A stretch of DNA of 64,000 nucleotides from Tenacibaculum gallaicum (GTDB taxonomy: Bacteria > Bacteroidota > Bacteroidia > Flavobacteriales > Flavobacteriaceae). The stretch spans positions 121,384 to 185,383 of the forward strand of contig NZ_QUNS01000003.1 of assembly GCF_003387615.1 (NCBI RefSeq). Direction: 5' to 3'. The position numbers were made by a program, and so were the translations under genes. Shown here in pieces: positions 50,745 to 62,800 of the stretch; positions within the stretch are counted from its first letter, which is position 1, and every line of letters starts with the position of its first letter. The notes beneath the pieces were generated by a model. That model ran no database searches, was not told the DNA's origin, and saw only the letters and a list, made by a program, of their open reading frames with translations.

Positions 50745-51698
50745 TTATTCTTTATATACTCCCATGTTAGCGTACTTATCCATACGTTGAGCTATTAAGT
50801 CATTATCTTGTATATCTTTGAGCTCTTTGTAAGCCTTTATAATTTGTTCTTGTACAGCTTTAAAAGCCCCATCACGATCAGAGTGTGCTCCTCCTAATGG
50901 TTCTTGAATGATATCGTCTACTATTTTTAGTTTCATACCATCTTCAGCAGTTAATTTTAATGCTTCTGCTGCTCTTTCTTTTTCTGACCAACTACGCCAT
51001 AAAATTGAAGAACAGTTTTCTGGTGAGATAACTGAGTACCAAGAGTTTTCTAACATGTATACTCTATCTCCTACACCTATTCCTAAAGCTCCTCCTGATG
51101 CTCCTTCACCAATAATTATTGTGATAATTGGAGTCTTTAAACGAGTCATTTCAAAAATATTACGAGCAATCGCTTCTCCTTGTCCACGCTCTTCAGCTTC
51201 TAATCCTGGGTAAGCTCCTGGAGTATCTACAAAAGTTACTACTGGAATTCCAAACTTTTCAGCCATGCGCATTAAACGTAATGCTTTACGATATCCTTCT
51301 GGATTAGCCATACCAAAATTACGGTACTGACGTGTTTTGGTGTTATATCCTTTTTGTTGACCTATAAACATAAATGATTGATCTCCAATTTTACCTAATC
51401 CACCAATCATTGCTTTGTCATCTTTTACACTACGATCACCATGTAACTCCATAAAAGTATCTCCACAAAGTGCTTTAATGTAATCTAATGTGTAAGGACG
51501 ATTTGGATGACGAGATAATTGTACTCGTTGCCATGCAGTTAAATTCTTGTATATATCTTTTTTAGCTTTCTCTAATTTTTTTTCAATTTTCTTACATGTA
51601 GCTGTTACATCTACATCGCTTTCTTTTCCTATATCAAAACATTTTGCCAACTGATCTTCTAGTTCCTTTATTGGCATTTCAAAATCTAAATATTCCAT
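50745..51698 (-). CDS. accA: Acetyl-CoA carboxylase carboxyltransferase subunit alpha
   Basis: This 317-residue protein is the alpha carboxyltransferase of fatty-acid synthesis. It has [60 protein letters not shown] and [15 protein letters not shown] (oxyanion site). Length is normal. It works with AccD, AccB and AccC, none of which is in this window. It has its own promoter (TATGTTTG at 51761-51754) and terminator. Confidence 0.95.
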   Translation of the reverse strand: MEYLDFEMPIKELEDQLAKCFDIGKESDVDVTATCKKIEKKLEKAKKDIYKNLTAWQRVQLSRHPNRPYTLDYIKALCGDTFMELHGDRSVKDDKAMIGGLGKIGDQSFMFIGQQKGYNTKTRQYRNFGMANPEGYRKALRLMRMAEKFGIPVVTFVDTPGAYPGLEAEERGQGEAIARNIFEMTRLKTPIITIIIGEGASGGALGIGVGDRVYMLENSWYSVISPENCSSILWRSWSEKERAAEALKLTAEDGMKLKIVDDIIQEPLGGAHSDRDGAFKAVQEQIIKAYKELKDIQDNDLIAQRMDKYANMGVYKE

Positions 51699-51753
51699 TG
51701 TATTCTTGTATATAGTTTGATTTTCTAATTTTATAGTTAGTTGTTTGTAAAGG

Positions 51754-51761
51754 CAAACATA
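51754..51761 (-). promoter_or_regulatory. accA -7 box (TATGTTTG)
   Basis: On the minus strand TATGTTTG matches TAnnTTTG, 55 bp upstream of the accA start. The -33 element is unclear. Confidence 0.5.
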
Positions 51762-51804
51762 CTAAAAAATTGTACAGTTTACCTTGATCGCTTTTCTTAA
51801 AATA

Positions 51805-52704
51805 CTATTTTTTTATAATTTTATTTTTTATGGAAGACGCATTTTTAAGTACTCCGTTTAGTACTACTACTATTAAGACAATACATGCTCCATAATAAAA
51901 TTCTGGATTCATTTGTTCTTTCTCTCCAAATATTAGTAACGCTAAAACAATAGCATATATAGGCTCTAAATTAATCGTAAGCATTACTGTATAAGGTGTT
52001 AGATACTTCATTACCTTCACAGATGCAATAAATGCATAGGCTGTACAAACACTACTTAAAATTAATAAATATACCCAATCAGTTACTTGTAATTGGAAAA
52101 ACGCTAATGAAAACTTCTGTGTAAACAATAAATATATAGTTACTCCTAATACTCCAAATAATAGTTGGTAAAACGAAATAGTATTGGCTTCATGTTTTTT
52201 TATAAACACCCCATTTAATACTGAAAACAAGGCTGATAAAAAGGCTGATATTAGCGCATAAATAATTCCTAACGTATACTGACTTTCAAAATTGAAAATA
52301 ATGTATAAACCTACGATTACTAGCAAGCCTAAGACTATTTCAATTAGTTTTATTCTTCTTTTAAAGAAAAAAGGTTCTATGAATGAAGCGAAAAAAGCTC
52401 CTGTGCTCATCATTACCAAAGCTACTGAAACATTTGATACTTTTATTGCTTTGAAAAAAGTTATCCAATGTACCGCTATAATTACTCCTGAAACAGCAAA
52501 CTTAACTAATGCCTTTTTTTCTACCTTAAATGATTTCTTCTTTATTACAAAATACAAGGCAATAAAAACTACTGCTAATAACATTCTGTACCAAACTAGT
52601 GGAACTGCATCAATTGATATTAATGCTCCTAATATTGCTGTAAACCCCCAAATAAAAACGATTAAGTGTAAGAGTAGGTAGTTTTTTAATTTATCTCCTT
52701 GCAT
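51805..52704 (-). CDS. EamA-family drug/metabolite transporter
   Basis: ATG 52704 is chosen (299 residues); the frame is open to 52734, but that would lengthen the overlap with lptF. Two EamA halves with ten membrane spans are visible: LLLHLIVFIWGFTAILGALI at the start and LTPYTVMLTINLEPIYAIVL in the second half. It probably exports an amino acid or metabolite. It overlaps lptF by 14 bp and is the last gene of the tgt-lptF-eamA unit. Confidence 0.85.
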   Translation of the reverse strand: MQGDKLKNYLLLHLIVFIWGFTAILGALISIDAVPLVWYRMLLAVVFIALYFVIKKKSFKVEKKALVKFAVSGVIIAVHWITFFKAIKVSNVSVALVMMSTGAFFASFIEPFFFKRRIKLIEIVLGLLVIVGLYIIFNFESQYTLGIIYALISAFLSALFSVLNGVFIKKHEANTISFYQLLFGVLGVTIYLLFTQKFSLAFFQLQVTDWVYLLILSSVCTAYAFIASVKVMKYLTPYTVMLTINLEPIYAIVLALLIFGEKEQMNPEFYYGACIVLIVVVLNGVLKNASSIKNKIIKK

Positions 52705-53776
52705 TGAAATATAAATAAACCGCGTATAAACCAAATACTATATTAGGTACCCAAACATTTAACAAAGCGTTTGCTCCTGCTACTGCCCCTAATACTTCTG
52801 CTACTTTTAAAAAGAAAACATAAACAAACATAACGCTTATACCTATTGCTAAATTTGCTCCAATGCCTCCTCTAGTTTTTCTATATGCCAATCCTACCGC
52901 TATCAATGTTAAGATATAACTAGCAACTGGTAAACTTGTTCTTTTATACAATTCTACTAGGTATGCATTTAAATTTTTTATACCTCTCTTTCTAGACACT
53001 TCAATAAACTTAACCAATTCGGGAGAGTTCATTTCTTGTGCCATAATATTCTTGTAATTAAAATCTTCTGGTGTAAATGTAAATGTGGTATCTAAACTTC
53101 TTCCTGAAAAAATACTATCTCTTTCTTTAAAAATTTTCCGCTTTTTCCAAGTATACAGTTTAAATGTACTGTCTTTTTCATTCCAGTTAATATTATCTGC
53201 TGTAAGCTTACTTTTTAATTTAATTCCGTCATATAGGTCTACTGAGAAATTGTAACCTGAATTTCTTTTTAAATCAAAATTTTGGATATACACATAAGTA
53301 CTATCATTCAATTGTAAACTAAACTCGCGAATGGAAGTATCTGCATACTTTTTTTTCTTTAAATACTTCTTTTCAAAAGCTTTCCTTGTTTTACTACTTG
53401 AAGGTACAAAAAAGTGATTCATTGAGAGTGCTATTGCACAAACTATAGTTGCTCCTATAAAATATGGATATAAAAATCGTGTAAATGATACTTGAGAACT
53501 ATTAATTGCTACAATTTCTGTATTACTTGCTAGCTTAGAAGTAAATAATATAACTGCTATAAATAATGCTAATGGCATAAAAGTATTAGCATAGTAAATA
53601 ATAAAGTTTTTATAGTAATCGTTAACTATTTCAAACAGTGTTAAGTTTTCTTCTCGTAAAAACTTATCAACTTTTTCGGCAATATCAATAGCTACCGCAA
53701 TTGGTATTAAAATAAGTAGCGTAAACAAAAAAGTTACCAAGTAACGTTTTAATATGTACCAATCTAGTATTTTCAA
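52691..53776 (-). CDS. LptF/LptG-family permease
   Basis: This 361-residue inner-membrane protein has four or more spans at the ends and a periplasmic jellyroll domain in the middle. MKILDWYILKRYLVTFLFTL is the family start; FMPLALFIAVILFTSKLASN follows, and NLAIGISVMFVYVFFLKVAE closes it. It should transport lipopolysaccharide with LptB. In flavobacteria one such permease often sits next to tgt. It starts one base after the tgt stop. Confidence 0.9.
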   Translation of the reverse strand: MKILDWYILKRYLVTFLFTLLILIPIAVAIDIAEKVDKFLREENLTLFEIVNDYYKNFIIYYANTFMPLALFIAVILFTSKLASNTEIVAINSSQVSFTRFLYPYFIGATIVCAIALSMNHFFVPSSSKTRKAFEKKYLKKKKYADTSIREFSLQLNDSTYVYIQNFDLKRNSGYNFSVDLYDGIKLKSKLTADNINWNEKDSTFKLYTWKKRKIFKERDSIFSGRSLDTTFTFTPEDFNYKNIMAQEMNSPELVKFIEVSRKRGIKNLNAYLVELYKRTSLPVASYILTLIAVGLAYRKTRGGIGANLAIGISVMFVYVFFLKVAEVLGAVAGANALLNVWVPNIVFGLYAVYLYFNARR

Positions 53777-53777
53777 A

Positions 53778-54908
53778 TTACAAACGTTTATCCATTTGTT
53801 TTACCATTTTGTCTTTCCATTCAGCAAAATCTCCTGCTATAATGTGTTTACGCGCTTCGCGGGTTAACCATAAATAAAATCCTAAATTGTGAATCGAGGC
53901 TATTTGTTTTCCTAACATTTCTCTTGAAGCGAAAAGGTGACGTAAGTACGCTTTAGAGTACATGGTGTCTACCCAAGTAATTCCCATTTCATCAATTGGA
54001 GAGAAATCTTTTTCCCATTTTTTATTCTTGATGTTAATGCTTCCGTGTGCTGTAAACAACATTCCGTTTCTTGCGTTACGTGTAGGCATTACACAATCGA
54101 ACATATCAACTCCTAATGCTATATTTTCTAGAATGTTAATTGGTGTACCAACTCCCATTAAATAGCGTGGCTTATCTTCAGGTAATATTGCTGTAACTAC
54201 TTCAGTCATCGCATACATTTCTTCTGCAGGCTCTCCTACTGATAATCCTCCAATAGCATTTCCTTCTGCTCCTGAATTTGCTATATATTCTGCTGATTGT
54301 TTACGTAAATCTTTGTATGTACTTCCTTGTACAATTGGAAATAAAGACTGACTGTATCCGTATTTTGGTGGTGTCTTTTCAAAGTGTTTTATACAACGAT
54401 CTAACCAGCGATGTGTCATATGCATAGATCGCTTTGCATAATTATAATCACAAGGGTACGGTGTACATTCGTCAAAAGCCATAATTATATCTGCCCCGAT
54501 GGTACGTTGTGTTTCCATTACATTTTCTGGTGTAAAAAAATGCGTAGAACCGTCAATATGACTTTTAAATTTAACTCCCTCTTCATTAATTTTTCTTCTC
54601 CCTGATAAAGAATACACTTGGTATCCTCCACTATCAGTTAAAATATTACGGTCCCAATTCATAAACTTGTGTAAACCTCCTGCGGCTTCTAAAGTTTCTA
54701 ATTTTGGGCGTAAGTATAAGTGATACGTATTTCCTAAAATAATATCAGGGTTGATTTCGTCTTTTAATTCTGATTGATGTACTCCTTTTACTGTAGCTAC
54801 AGTACCTACAGGCATAAATATTGGAGTTTCTATGGTTCCGTGATCAGTGGTAATAACACCTGCTCGTGCTTTACTTTTTGGATCTGTTATTTTTAAGTCA
54901 AATTGCAT
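53778..54908 (-). CDS. tgt: Queuine tRNA-ribosyltransferase
   Basis: ATG 54908 is chosen (376 residues; a TTG is open at 54917, but it falls inside the promoter). The enzyme swaps guanine 34 for preQ1 or queuine in tRNA. It has MPVGTVATVKGVHQSEL, LGNTYHLYLRP, ILTDSGGYQVYSLSGRRKIN (catalytic D) and DCVMPTRNARNGMLFT (the second aspartate). Zinc ligands appear late, in the RHLFASREMLGKQIASIHNL region. Its promoter lies only a few bases upstream. Confidence 0.94.
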   Translation of the reverse strand: MQFDLKITDPKSKARAGVITTDHGTIETPIFMPVGTVATVKGVHQSELKDEINPDIILGNTYHLYLRPKLETLEAAGGLHKFMNWDRNILTDSGGYQVYSLSGRRKINEEGVKFKSHIDGSTHFFTPENVMETQRTIGADIIMAFDECTPYPCDYNYAKRSMHMTHRWLDRCIKHFEKTPPKYGYSQSLFPIVQGSTYKDLRKQSAEYIANSGAEGNAIGGLSVGEPAEEMYAMTEVVTAILPEDKPRYLMGVGTPINILENIALGVDMFDCVMPTRNARNGMLFTAHGSINIKNKKWEKDFSPIDEMGITWVDTMYSKAYLRHLFASREMLGKQIASIHNLGFYLWLTREARKHIIAGDFAEWKDKMVKQMDKRL

Positions 54909-54914
54909 AAGTCG

Positions 54915-54922
54915 CAAAGATA
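54915..54922 (-). promoter_or_regulatory. -7 box (TATCTTTG) 6 bp from the tgt start
   Basis: On the minus strand TATCTTTG (54922-54915) is followed by CGACTT and ATG 54908. The mRNA is likely leaderless. The same box precedes queE. Confidence 0.5.
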
Positions 54923-54950
54923 CACATGTAAGTTGAATGTTTAAAAGCAG

Positions 54951-54986
54951 AAAGTTAAAAGTTTCTTATTACTGATTTTTAACTTT
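54951..54986 (-). terminator. Possible terminator of the pseudouridine synthase gene
   Basis: AAAGTTAAAA and TTTTAACTTT form 10-base arms around a 16-base loop. The T tract is short, and the right arm overlaps the stop codon region. Confidence 0.35.
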
Positions 54987-55809
54987 TTCTTCTTCTTCCA
55001 AACTTCGTTTTGAAATCTACTTTCTTCTTTGGTTTAGTTTTTTGGGAAGAAGTTGTTTTAGTCTTTTTTTCCGCTTCTTCGTGTGTTTTTGAAGAGCCTG
55101 CTACAAGACGATTAATTTCATCCATTTCTTTAGATGATAATTCTCTCCACTCTCCTACTTTTAAGTTTCCTAAAGTAACATTCATAATACGTGTGCGCTT
55201 TAACTTTTTTACTTCGTAATCTAAGTATTCACACATACGTCTTATTTGACGGTTTAATCCTTGTACTAAAGTTATTTTAAATGTAGTATTATTTACACGT
55301 TCTACCTTACATTTCTTTGTAACAGTTCCTAAAATTGGAATTCCATTACTCATTCTTTTTATAAAGCACTCATCAAAAGGTTTGTTAACCGAAACAATGT
55401 ATTCTTTTTCGTGGTTGTTTCCTGCTCGTAATATTTTGTTTACAATATCCCCATCATTGGTTAAAAAAATTAATCCCTCTGAAGGTTTATCTAATCGACC
55501 AATAGGAAACAATCGTTGCGGATGCCCTACAAACTTTACTATATTTTTCCGCTCTTTACTATCTGTAGTACAAACAATACCTACTGGTTTGTTTAACGCT
55601 ATATAAATAGTTTTAGGCTTTGCTTTTAATGGTTTTCCATCAATTTTTACCACATCTCCTTCATGAACTCTGTTTCCTAACTGGGTAGGGTTTCCATTTA
55701 TGGTAACTCTTCCTTCCGTAATAAAGCGTTCTGCTTCACGACGTGAACAAATACCTGTACTACTAATATATTTATTTAGATTTATTGATGTATCGTTATT
55801 TTTTTCCAT
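54979..55809 (-). CDS. 23S/16S rRNA pseudouridine synthase, RluB/RsuA family
   Basis: ATG 55809 gives [20 protein letters not shown] (276 residues); the frame is open to 55836. An N-terminal S4 domain ([20 protein letters not shown]) precedes the catalytic domain with [20 protein letters not shown] (D is the nucleophile). [10 protein letters not shown] and [20 protein letters not shown] follow. The C-terminus is lysine-rich ([20 protein letters not shown]). It isomerises a uridine of rRNA; the site cannot be fixed without alignment. Confidence 0.88.
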   Translation of the reverse strand: MEKNNDTSINLNKYISSTGICSRREAERFITEGRVTINGNPTQLGNRVHEGDVVKIDGKPLKAKPKTIYIALNKPVGIVCTTDSKERKNIVKFVGHPQRLFPIGRLDKPSEGLIFLTNDGDIVNKILRAGNNHEKEYIVSVNKPFDECFIKRMSNGIPILGTVTKKCKVERVNNTTFKITLVQGLNRQIRRMCEYLDYEVKKLKRTRIMNVTLGNLKVGEWRELSSKEMDEINRLVAGSSKTHEEAEKKTKTTSSQKTKPKKKVDFKTKFGRRRKS

Positions 55810-55819
55810 TAATACAAAG

Positions 55820-55854
55820 AAAAAGAAAATCCTCAAGCTAACACTTGAGGATTT
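55820..55854 (-). terminator. Intrinsic terminator after the SprF-like gene
   Basis: AAATCCTCAAG and CTTGAGGATTT arms (11 bp) around CTAACA, read on the minus strand into TTCTTTTTC. It lies about 20 bp after the PorP/SprF gene. Confidence 0.8.
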
Positions 55855-55875
55855 GATAATTTATGTTTTTTATTA

Positions 55876-56823
55876 TTAAAACATGATCATTTTTTGAGTA
55901 CAACGTGCTAAACTTGGTCTTCTTTCATAATCAAACCCAAGTGTAATCATGTGTGTTCCGTAGTTATAATCTTGCGTTTTATTCATATTGATACTAAAAC
56001 CATACGACATATACAGGTTATTCTTCTTTAAACCAAGCAACGGAGCAATAGCATTTGGTTGAAAAAACTGGTCGTTTAAGAACGTGTAACTTAAACCAGC
56101 CCAAACATACCCATCTCTTATTCCTCTTCTAGCTTTAATATTCATATCCGTTCTAGAACGTTTGTCTGCTTCTCTATACTCCACTAACATTGATGGCTCT
56201 AGTTCAAAGTTTCTGCTTAATTTCGTAAAAGTGTAAGATGTAAAAAGTATATATTTTCTTAATACTTCTGGTTCACCCGTTTGAAAATCTTCAATTTCTT
56301 TATTTAAGATATTCATAATGTTTGCACTAATACTAAATCGTTCGTAACGATATAACAAACCAACATCAAAATTAGAATTATTTAAAGTTCTATTTGATAC
56401 TGTTTCCCCAGAATTATTTTCTGATGTATCAATACCAAATTGCGTAAAACTATAACTTAAAGCAAACGATAAAAAACTATCATGAAAGTCACTTAATGTT
56501 AAGTGACTTGCAAATGACAACTTAGCTCCTTTTTGAGTGGTATAACCATTTTTATCATTAAATAATGTGATTCCTCCACCAAAAGTATCTGCGATACGTG
56601 CTTCAACTGTTAATGATTGTGTATCGGGAGCATCTTTAACTCCAATCCACTGGCTTACTCCATTTAACCTAACTTGTAAACCCGTTCCTATACCTGCGTA
56701 AGTTGGTGAAATTAAAAATGGGTTGTCAGCCAAATGACTTACATATTGAGGTAATTCTACTTCTTGTGCAGTAAGTTTTACACTACTAAATACCACACTT
56801 AAAATTATTAATATTTTTCTCAT
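55876..56823 (-). CDS. PorP/SprF-family type IX secretion membrane protein
   Basis: This 315-residue protein has a signal peptide (ILIILSVVFSSVKLTAQEVE). YVSHLADNPFLISPTYAGIG (with the NP-F-NPAYAG-like family start) and GVSQWIGVKDAPDTQSLTVE follow, then a string of beta strands ending in a likely barrel end (GTHMITLGFDYERRPSLARC). SprF-type proteins are outer-membrane partners needed to display SprB-like adhesins. It sits 7 bp after the giant adhesin gene, which fits. Confidence 0.88.
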   Translation of the reverse strand: MRKILIILSVVFSSVKLTAQEVELPQYVSHLADNPFLISPTYAGIGTGLQVRLNGVSQWIGVKDAPDTQSLTVEARIADTFGGGITLFNDKNGYTTQKGAKLSFASHLTLSDFHDSFLSFALSYSFTQFGIDTSENNSGETVSNRTLNNSNFDVGLLYRYERFSISANIMNILNKEIEDFQTGEPEVLRKYILFTSYTFTKLSRNFELEPSMLVEYREADKRSRTDMNIKARRGIRDGYVWAGLSYTFLNDQFFQPNAIAPLLGLKKNNLYMSYGFSINMNKTQDYNYGTHMITLGFDYERRPSLARCTQKMIMF

Positions 56824-56830
56824 TTCTTTT

Positions 56831-59800
56831 TTATCTATATAGTGTAAAGTGTCCCATTATTTTCTTCTCTTGACCTGATAACTCTTTAAAGTAAATGGTA
56901 TACCAATAATCTCCTGATGGTAATGGTGTACCTTCATAAGTACCATCCCATCCTTCTACAGAACCTTTAAAGTCGGCAATGTTACGTGCATATCTATCGT
57001 AAATAAATACTTTGATATCGTGGTAATCTTCTACTTCACGAGGGTACCAATAATCATTTGTTCCGTCTCCATCTGGTGTAAATAAGTTTGGAACGAAAAT
57101 AGAAATATATTCTCCTCTTACAGTTAACGTAATCTCACAACCTCTAGCATCTCTAACCGTAATGGTGTAATCTTTTGTTTGTAAGATTAAAAACTCATTA
57201 TCTGATCCAAAATCACCTCCATCTACACTATACTCATAAGGTGGTAATCCAAAGTCTGTATTTGCTATTAAGGTATTCTTAACCGAATCATCAATATCTA
57301 GAGTTAACGCTTGAATATCTTCAATATTGATCGGGCTACTAGTAGAACTTTCAGAACATGAAGTTATTGTATGTGTTGCTGTAACATAATACCCTGTTCC
57401 TGCTGGTACATCAATAAACTCTCCTGAATTATTTGTTGCTACAGAGTTTCCTGTTCCATCATATAACGTATAAGACATGTTAGCTCTATAAGCTTCATCA
57501 ACTATTGCTTTGATAATATTTCCTACCTCACACGTATATGCAAAATCTACTGTTAATTGTAAATCTACTGATTCAGCCGTAGTTACTCTAATTGGGTCTG
57601 CAACATTACAACCTGCTTCATCTCTTACTGTAATATAATAAGACGTACCTGCTTGGATGTTTTCAGCAGATCCTAATACAATTGTATTCGTCGTATACTG
57701 AGTAGGTTGTTCTATATTATTAATACTTACATAATATGGTTGTGTTCCTCCTTGTACATCTAACTCTATTGTTGGTGTTGCATCGTTAATACAGATTTGT
57801 TCTGTAACCCCTACTAATGTTGCTGTAAACTCTTGTGGTTGATCAATAACTACATCAATAGTATCAATACATCCAACCTTATCTTTAACAGTAATGGTAT
57901 ATGTACCTGCTGTTAAGTTTCTGAATACATTATCGGTAACAAATTTATTAGTTGGGTCTGTACTAATATTGTATTCATATCCTGTTAAGTTTCCTCCTGA
58001 AGCTAATACTGTAATAGTACCATCGTTTCCTCCAAAACAACTTACATCTGTATGATTTTCAGCAACTACTAAAGGCTGTGGTTCTTCAATAGTATGCGCT
58101 GCAGTGTCTTCTGTACATACTTCTCCAAATCTGTTGGTACTTCTTACTCTAATTTTATATGTACCAACATCTAAACCTCCAAAACTATTCAATGTTTGCC
58201 ATGTTCCATCAATCGGATTATCACTACCGTCTAACAATTGGTATTCGTAATTACCGAAACCGCCTGTTATAGTTGCTGATAACACTCCATTAGCATCTCC
58301 ATTACAGGTAACAAAACCTGAATCAACTACTAAAGTTGGCACTAAAGGCTCGTATGCATTAACTGTTACTACAACTGTATCTTCACAGTTATTATCATCA
58401 CGTACATAGAATGTTTGAGCTCCTGAACTTACGTTTGTAAACGTATTATTAGGGCCAAAATTCACTCCATCACTACTATATTCATAAACGCCTGTACCTC
58501 CTATTGCACTCACTTCTACGGTTGCATTAGGGATGTTACAAGTTATATCCGCAGTGATATTTGCCGAAGCTTCTACTTCTGATGGATCAACTATGTTTAC
58601 AGTTTCTGTATACTGACAGCTATATTTATTATCTCTAACAATTACTGTATAGTTAGTACCAGCTGGTAAATTGTTAAATGTGTTTGATAACTGTTCTACT
58701 TGCGTTGTTCCGTCAGGGTAAATTAAAATATAACTATAACTTACAGTTGCATCTTGTGTTTGACCTCCTGTTACATTAGTTACCTCAATAGTTGCTGTTT
58801 TTTCTCCTTCACATAAGTTTGGAGTAACTCTTACAAGTGCATCCATAGGTGTAGTTGGCTGTAATGTAAATGTAAACGTTTCTTCACAACCTGTAACATC
58901 TCTAACTGTTGCTGTATAATTACCTGCTGCTAATCCAGTAATTCTTCTATTGCTATCAAAATTTTGAACTGGTGTAGCTGGTGTTGCATCATTTATTAAT
59001 TGATACTCATACGGTGCCCAACCTCCTTGAGCTTCTAACAAGATTTCTCCAGAGTCAGTAACATTACAATTGATATACGTTGGTGTACCAGTTAGCGTCA
59101 AGGCCGTTGCTGGTTCTTCAATTATAAAGTTTTCTGTTCTTGGTGAACAAAATGGTGTATTCGTCATGCTTACAACCACGTAATATTCACCTGCTACTAA
59201 TCCGGTAGTAATTGTTTCTGGAGTACCTCCTGTACCATTTCCTGACGTAATTGCAATTGGATTTCCTACTTCAAATACTTCATAAGTATAAACATCTGTA
59301 TATGGTGTAGCTGCACTAAAATCTATAGTTGCGCTTCCTGTACTACCAAAACAAGCTCTTTGAATGTCACTTACTAATACATCAAAGGTAGGTTCTGATC
59401 CTACTTTATGATATGCTTCTAAAGTACATCCTGTTGCTGCATTGTATATCTCAATTGTATAATCATCAACCGGTACGTCATTAAATACTGCTGCATCTGC
59501 ATCTGATACCACATTTAATGTTCGTGTATAAGGAGTAGCTCCTGTTCCTGTTATTGTATATTGAATGTTTGGTAATGCAGGCACTACTTTTACAGTGATA
59601 TTCTCTCCTGTATTACAGTCTGTATCTTTAATTACATCGATAGCTGCTCCTGTCATTGGAGTAAACGAATCTATCGTTACTACTCTAGACACAAAACAAT
59701 CTGTATTTTCATCATATACTTTTACTGTATAAGTACCTCCTGCTAAATCAGTTGATATGTACGTAAAATTACTATCGTCTTGTAATACATTACCTACTGC

Positions 59801-62800
59801 ATTTTCAAATACAACTCGTACATATTTCCCTGTACCTCCTGTAATCGCTCCTTTATCTACTACTATTTTTGCAGTATTAACAGTATTACCTGTAGTACAA
59901 GCAAACTGCGTTACTGTAATAGCGTTTGAGATATCTATTACTGGATTTTCTCTTACTGTAACTGGTACATCTGTTGTACATCCATTTACTCCCGTAGCTG
60001 TAACTATATAGTCATCTGCTGGTAAGTTCGTAAATACCGTATCACTTCCTGTTAAAACATCATTAAATGTTCCTGATACATTGTTAATCTCATAACTTAA
60101 TGGTAAAATACCATTATCTACTGGTGAAACTGTAACTTCTCCTGTTAATGTTCCGAAACAAATATCTGTTACTGTAGCTACTGCCGTGAAATTAGGAATT
60201 TCAGCATCTTGAATTTCAATGGTTTTAACTACTGAACATTCTGGTGTTGCTCCTGTATCATAAACTGTTACTGTATATACTCCTGCTACCGTAGGATTTA
60301 GCGTTAATGTTGTACTTCCTAAATTCGTTCTTCCTACTGCTATACTTGGTCCTGCAACTTCATAAGCATAACTACTAGAACCTGAAGTTACTTCTAATGC
60401 TACAGTTGCTGCCATTGGTGCAGTACATGTTAACTTCTTAGTCTCTGTTAATGTAAATACTAAATCTGGTGTTATTGTTACATCTGTTGGAGTACCTTCT
60501 GTACATCCATTAGAATCTACTACATTTACTGTATAAGCATCTGCTGCTAAATTGGTAAATGTATAATTTGCAGCATTCAGTATTTGCGTTTCTACTACTC
60601 CACTTCCGTTAGATAATGTATAGGTATATGTACCTGTACCTCCTGTTGCTGTTACTGATATACTTCCTCCTACTGTGGTATCACATGAATTGTCATTCTC
60701 AGTTACTGTAAATGTTACCTCTGTTGGATTTGCTATGACTACTTGATCAGTTGACTCACAATATAATCCGGTAGCTCCATTTTTATCTCGTACTACTACT
60801 GTATAATCTCCTGCTGGTAAGTTCGTAAAGATATTGTTTGAACTAAACGTGTTACCTGCATAAGCAACTCCTGGGGTAGCTGTTTCTTCTAATTGATACA
60901 CATAATCTCCCCAACCTCCTGATCCGGTGGCTGTAATAGTAGCATCTGAACCATTGTAACAGCTTACTACTGGGTTAGTAACTCCTGTTACTGATAATGA
61001 ATCTGCTGGCTCTGCAATGGTAAAGTTTGCACTTTGTGCTTCACAGAATGGACTGTTAGTTCCCATATCTATTCGTACATAGTACTCTCCTGCTACCAGT
61101 CCTGTGATTGTTGCTGGTGTACCTGCTGTTCCTGTTCCTGTTACTGCCGTTGCTGTACCTGTGGTAGCATCGTAAACAATATAACTATAACCACTTGTGT
61201 ATGGTGGGGTACTTGGTACAAAACTTAAGACTGCACTTCCATTATTATCTCCTTTACAATCTACATCATCTACATTGGTAATTAAAATATCAAAGGTAGG
61301 TTCTGGTTTTACCGTGTGATATACTTCTAAAATACATCCTGTTGCTGCATTGTATATCTCAATCGTATAGTTATCAACTGGCACGTCATTAAATACTGCT
61401 GCATCTGCATCTGATACTACATTTAATGTTTGTGTAAAAGGAGTAGCTCCTGTTCCTGTTATTGTATATTGAATGTTTGGTAATGCAGGTACTACTTTTA
61501 CAGTGATATTCTCTCCTGTATTACAGTCTGTGTCTTTGATTACATTGATATCAGCTCCTGTCATTGGAGTAAACGAATCTATAACAGTGTTTTCTACTCC
61601 TGAACATCCTTTATCGTCGTAAACAGTGACTTGTACTGGACCTCCTGAGGTATTCGTTGTACTAAAACTTGTACTCGAACCGTCTTGGGTTATTGGACCG
61701 CTTCCGTCTGCTGGCGTATAAACAAATACATAACGTGTATAATTTGTTGAACCTCCTATAGTTCCTACCGGAATAGTTACCGTAGCAACATCTACAGTAT
61801 TACCTGCACTACATCCAAATTGATCGGCAACAGGTGTACTCGGTACTATTGGAGCGTATTCATCTATTACAATATTTGTAACGGTGAAAGTACATCCATT
61901 CGTTCCCTCTCCTGTAACTGAGTATGTTCCTGGTGGTAAACCTGTTATTACATTTCCTGTAATCGTTCCTGCTACTGGCAAAATACTATAGGTTAATGGT
62001 AAAATCCCATTATCTACCGCTGTTAAAGTGATGCTTCCTGAATTATCTCCTGAACATAAACTAGCCTCAGCCGACGCCGTGAAACTAGGAATTTCAGCAT
62101 CTTGAATTTCAATAGTTTTAACTACTGAACATTCTGGTGTTGCTCCTGCATCATAAACTGTTACTGTATACACTCCCGCTACCGTAGGATTCAACGTTAA
62201 TGTTGTGCCTGCTAAATTCGTTCTTCCTACTGCTATACTTGGCCCTGCAACTTCATAAGCATAACTACTAGAACCTGAAGTTACTTCTAATGCTACAGTT
62301 GCTGCCATTGGTGCAGTACATGTTAACTTCTTAGTCTCTGTTAATGTAAATACTAAATCTGGTGTTATTGTTACATCTGTTGGAGTACCTTCTGTACATC
62401 CATTAGAATCTACTACATTTACTGTATAAGCATCTGCTGCTAAATTGGTAAATGTATAATTTGCAGCATTCAGTATTTGCGTTTCTACTACTCCACTTCC
62501 GTTAGATAATGTATAGGTATATGTACCTGTACCTCCTGTTGCTGTTACTGATATACTTCCTCCTACTGTGGTATCACATGAATTGTCATTCTCAGTTACT
62601 GTAAATGTTACCTCTGTTGGATTTGCTATGACTACTTGATCAGTTGACTCACAATATAATCCGGTAGCTCCATTTTTATCTCGTACTACTACTGTATAAT
62701 CTCCTGCTGGTAAGTTCGTAAAGATATTGTTTGAACTAAACGTGTTACCTGCATAAGCAACTCCTGGGGTAGCTGTTTCTTCTAATTGATACACATAATC

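Noticed and set aside
61034..61228. Plus-strand cysteine-rich small ORF, identical copy at 62927-63121
   Set aside because: It is the antisense shadow of the SprB-like repeat; the identity of the two copies only reflects the 1,893-bp DNA repeat. No promoter on that strand.
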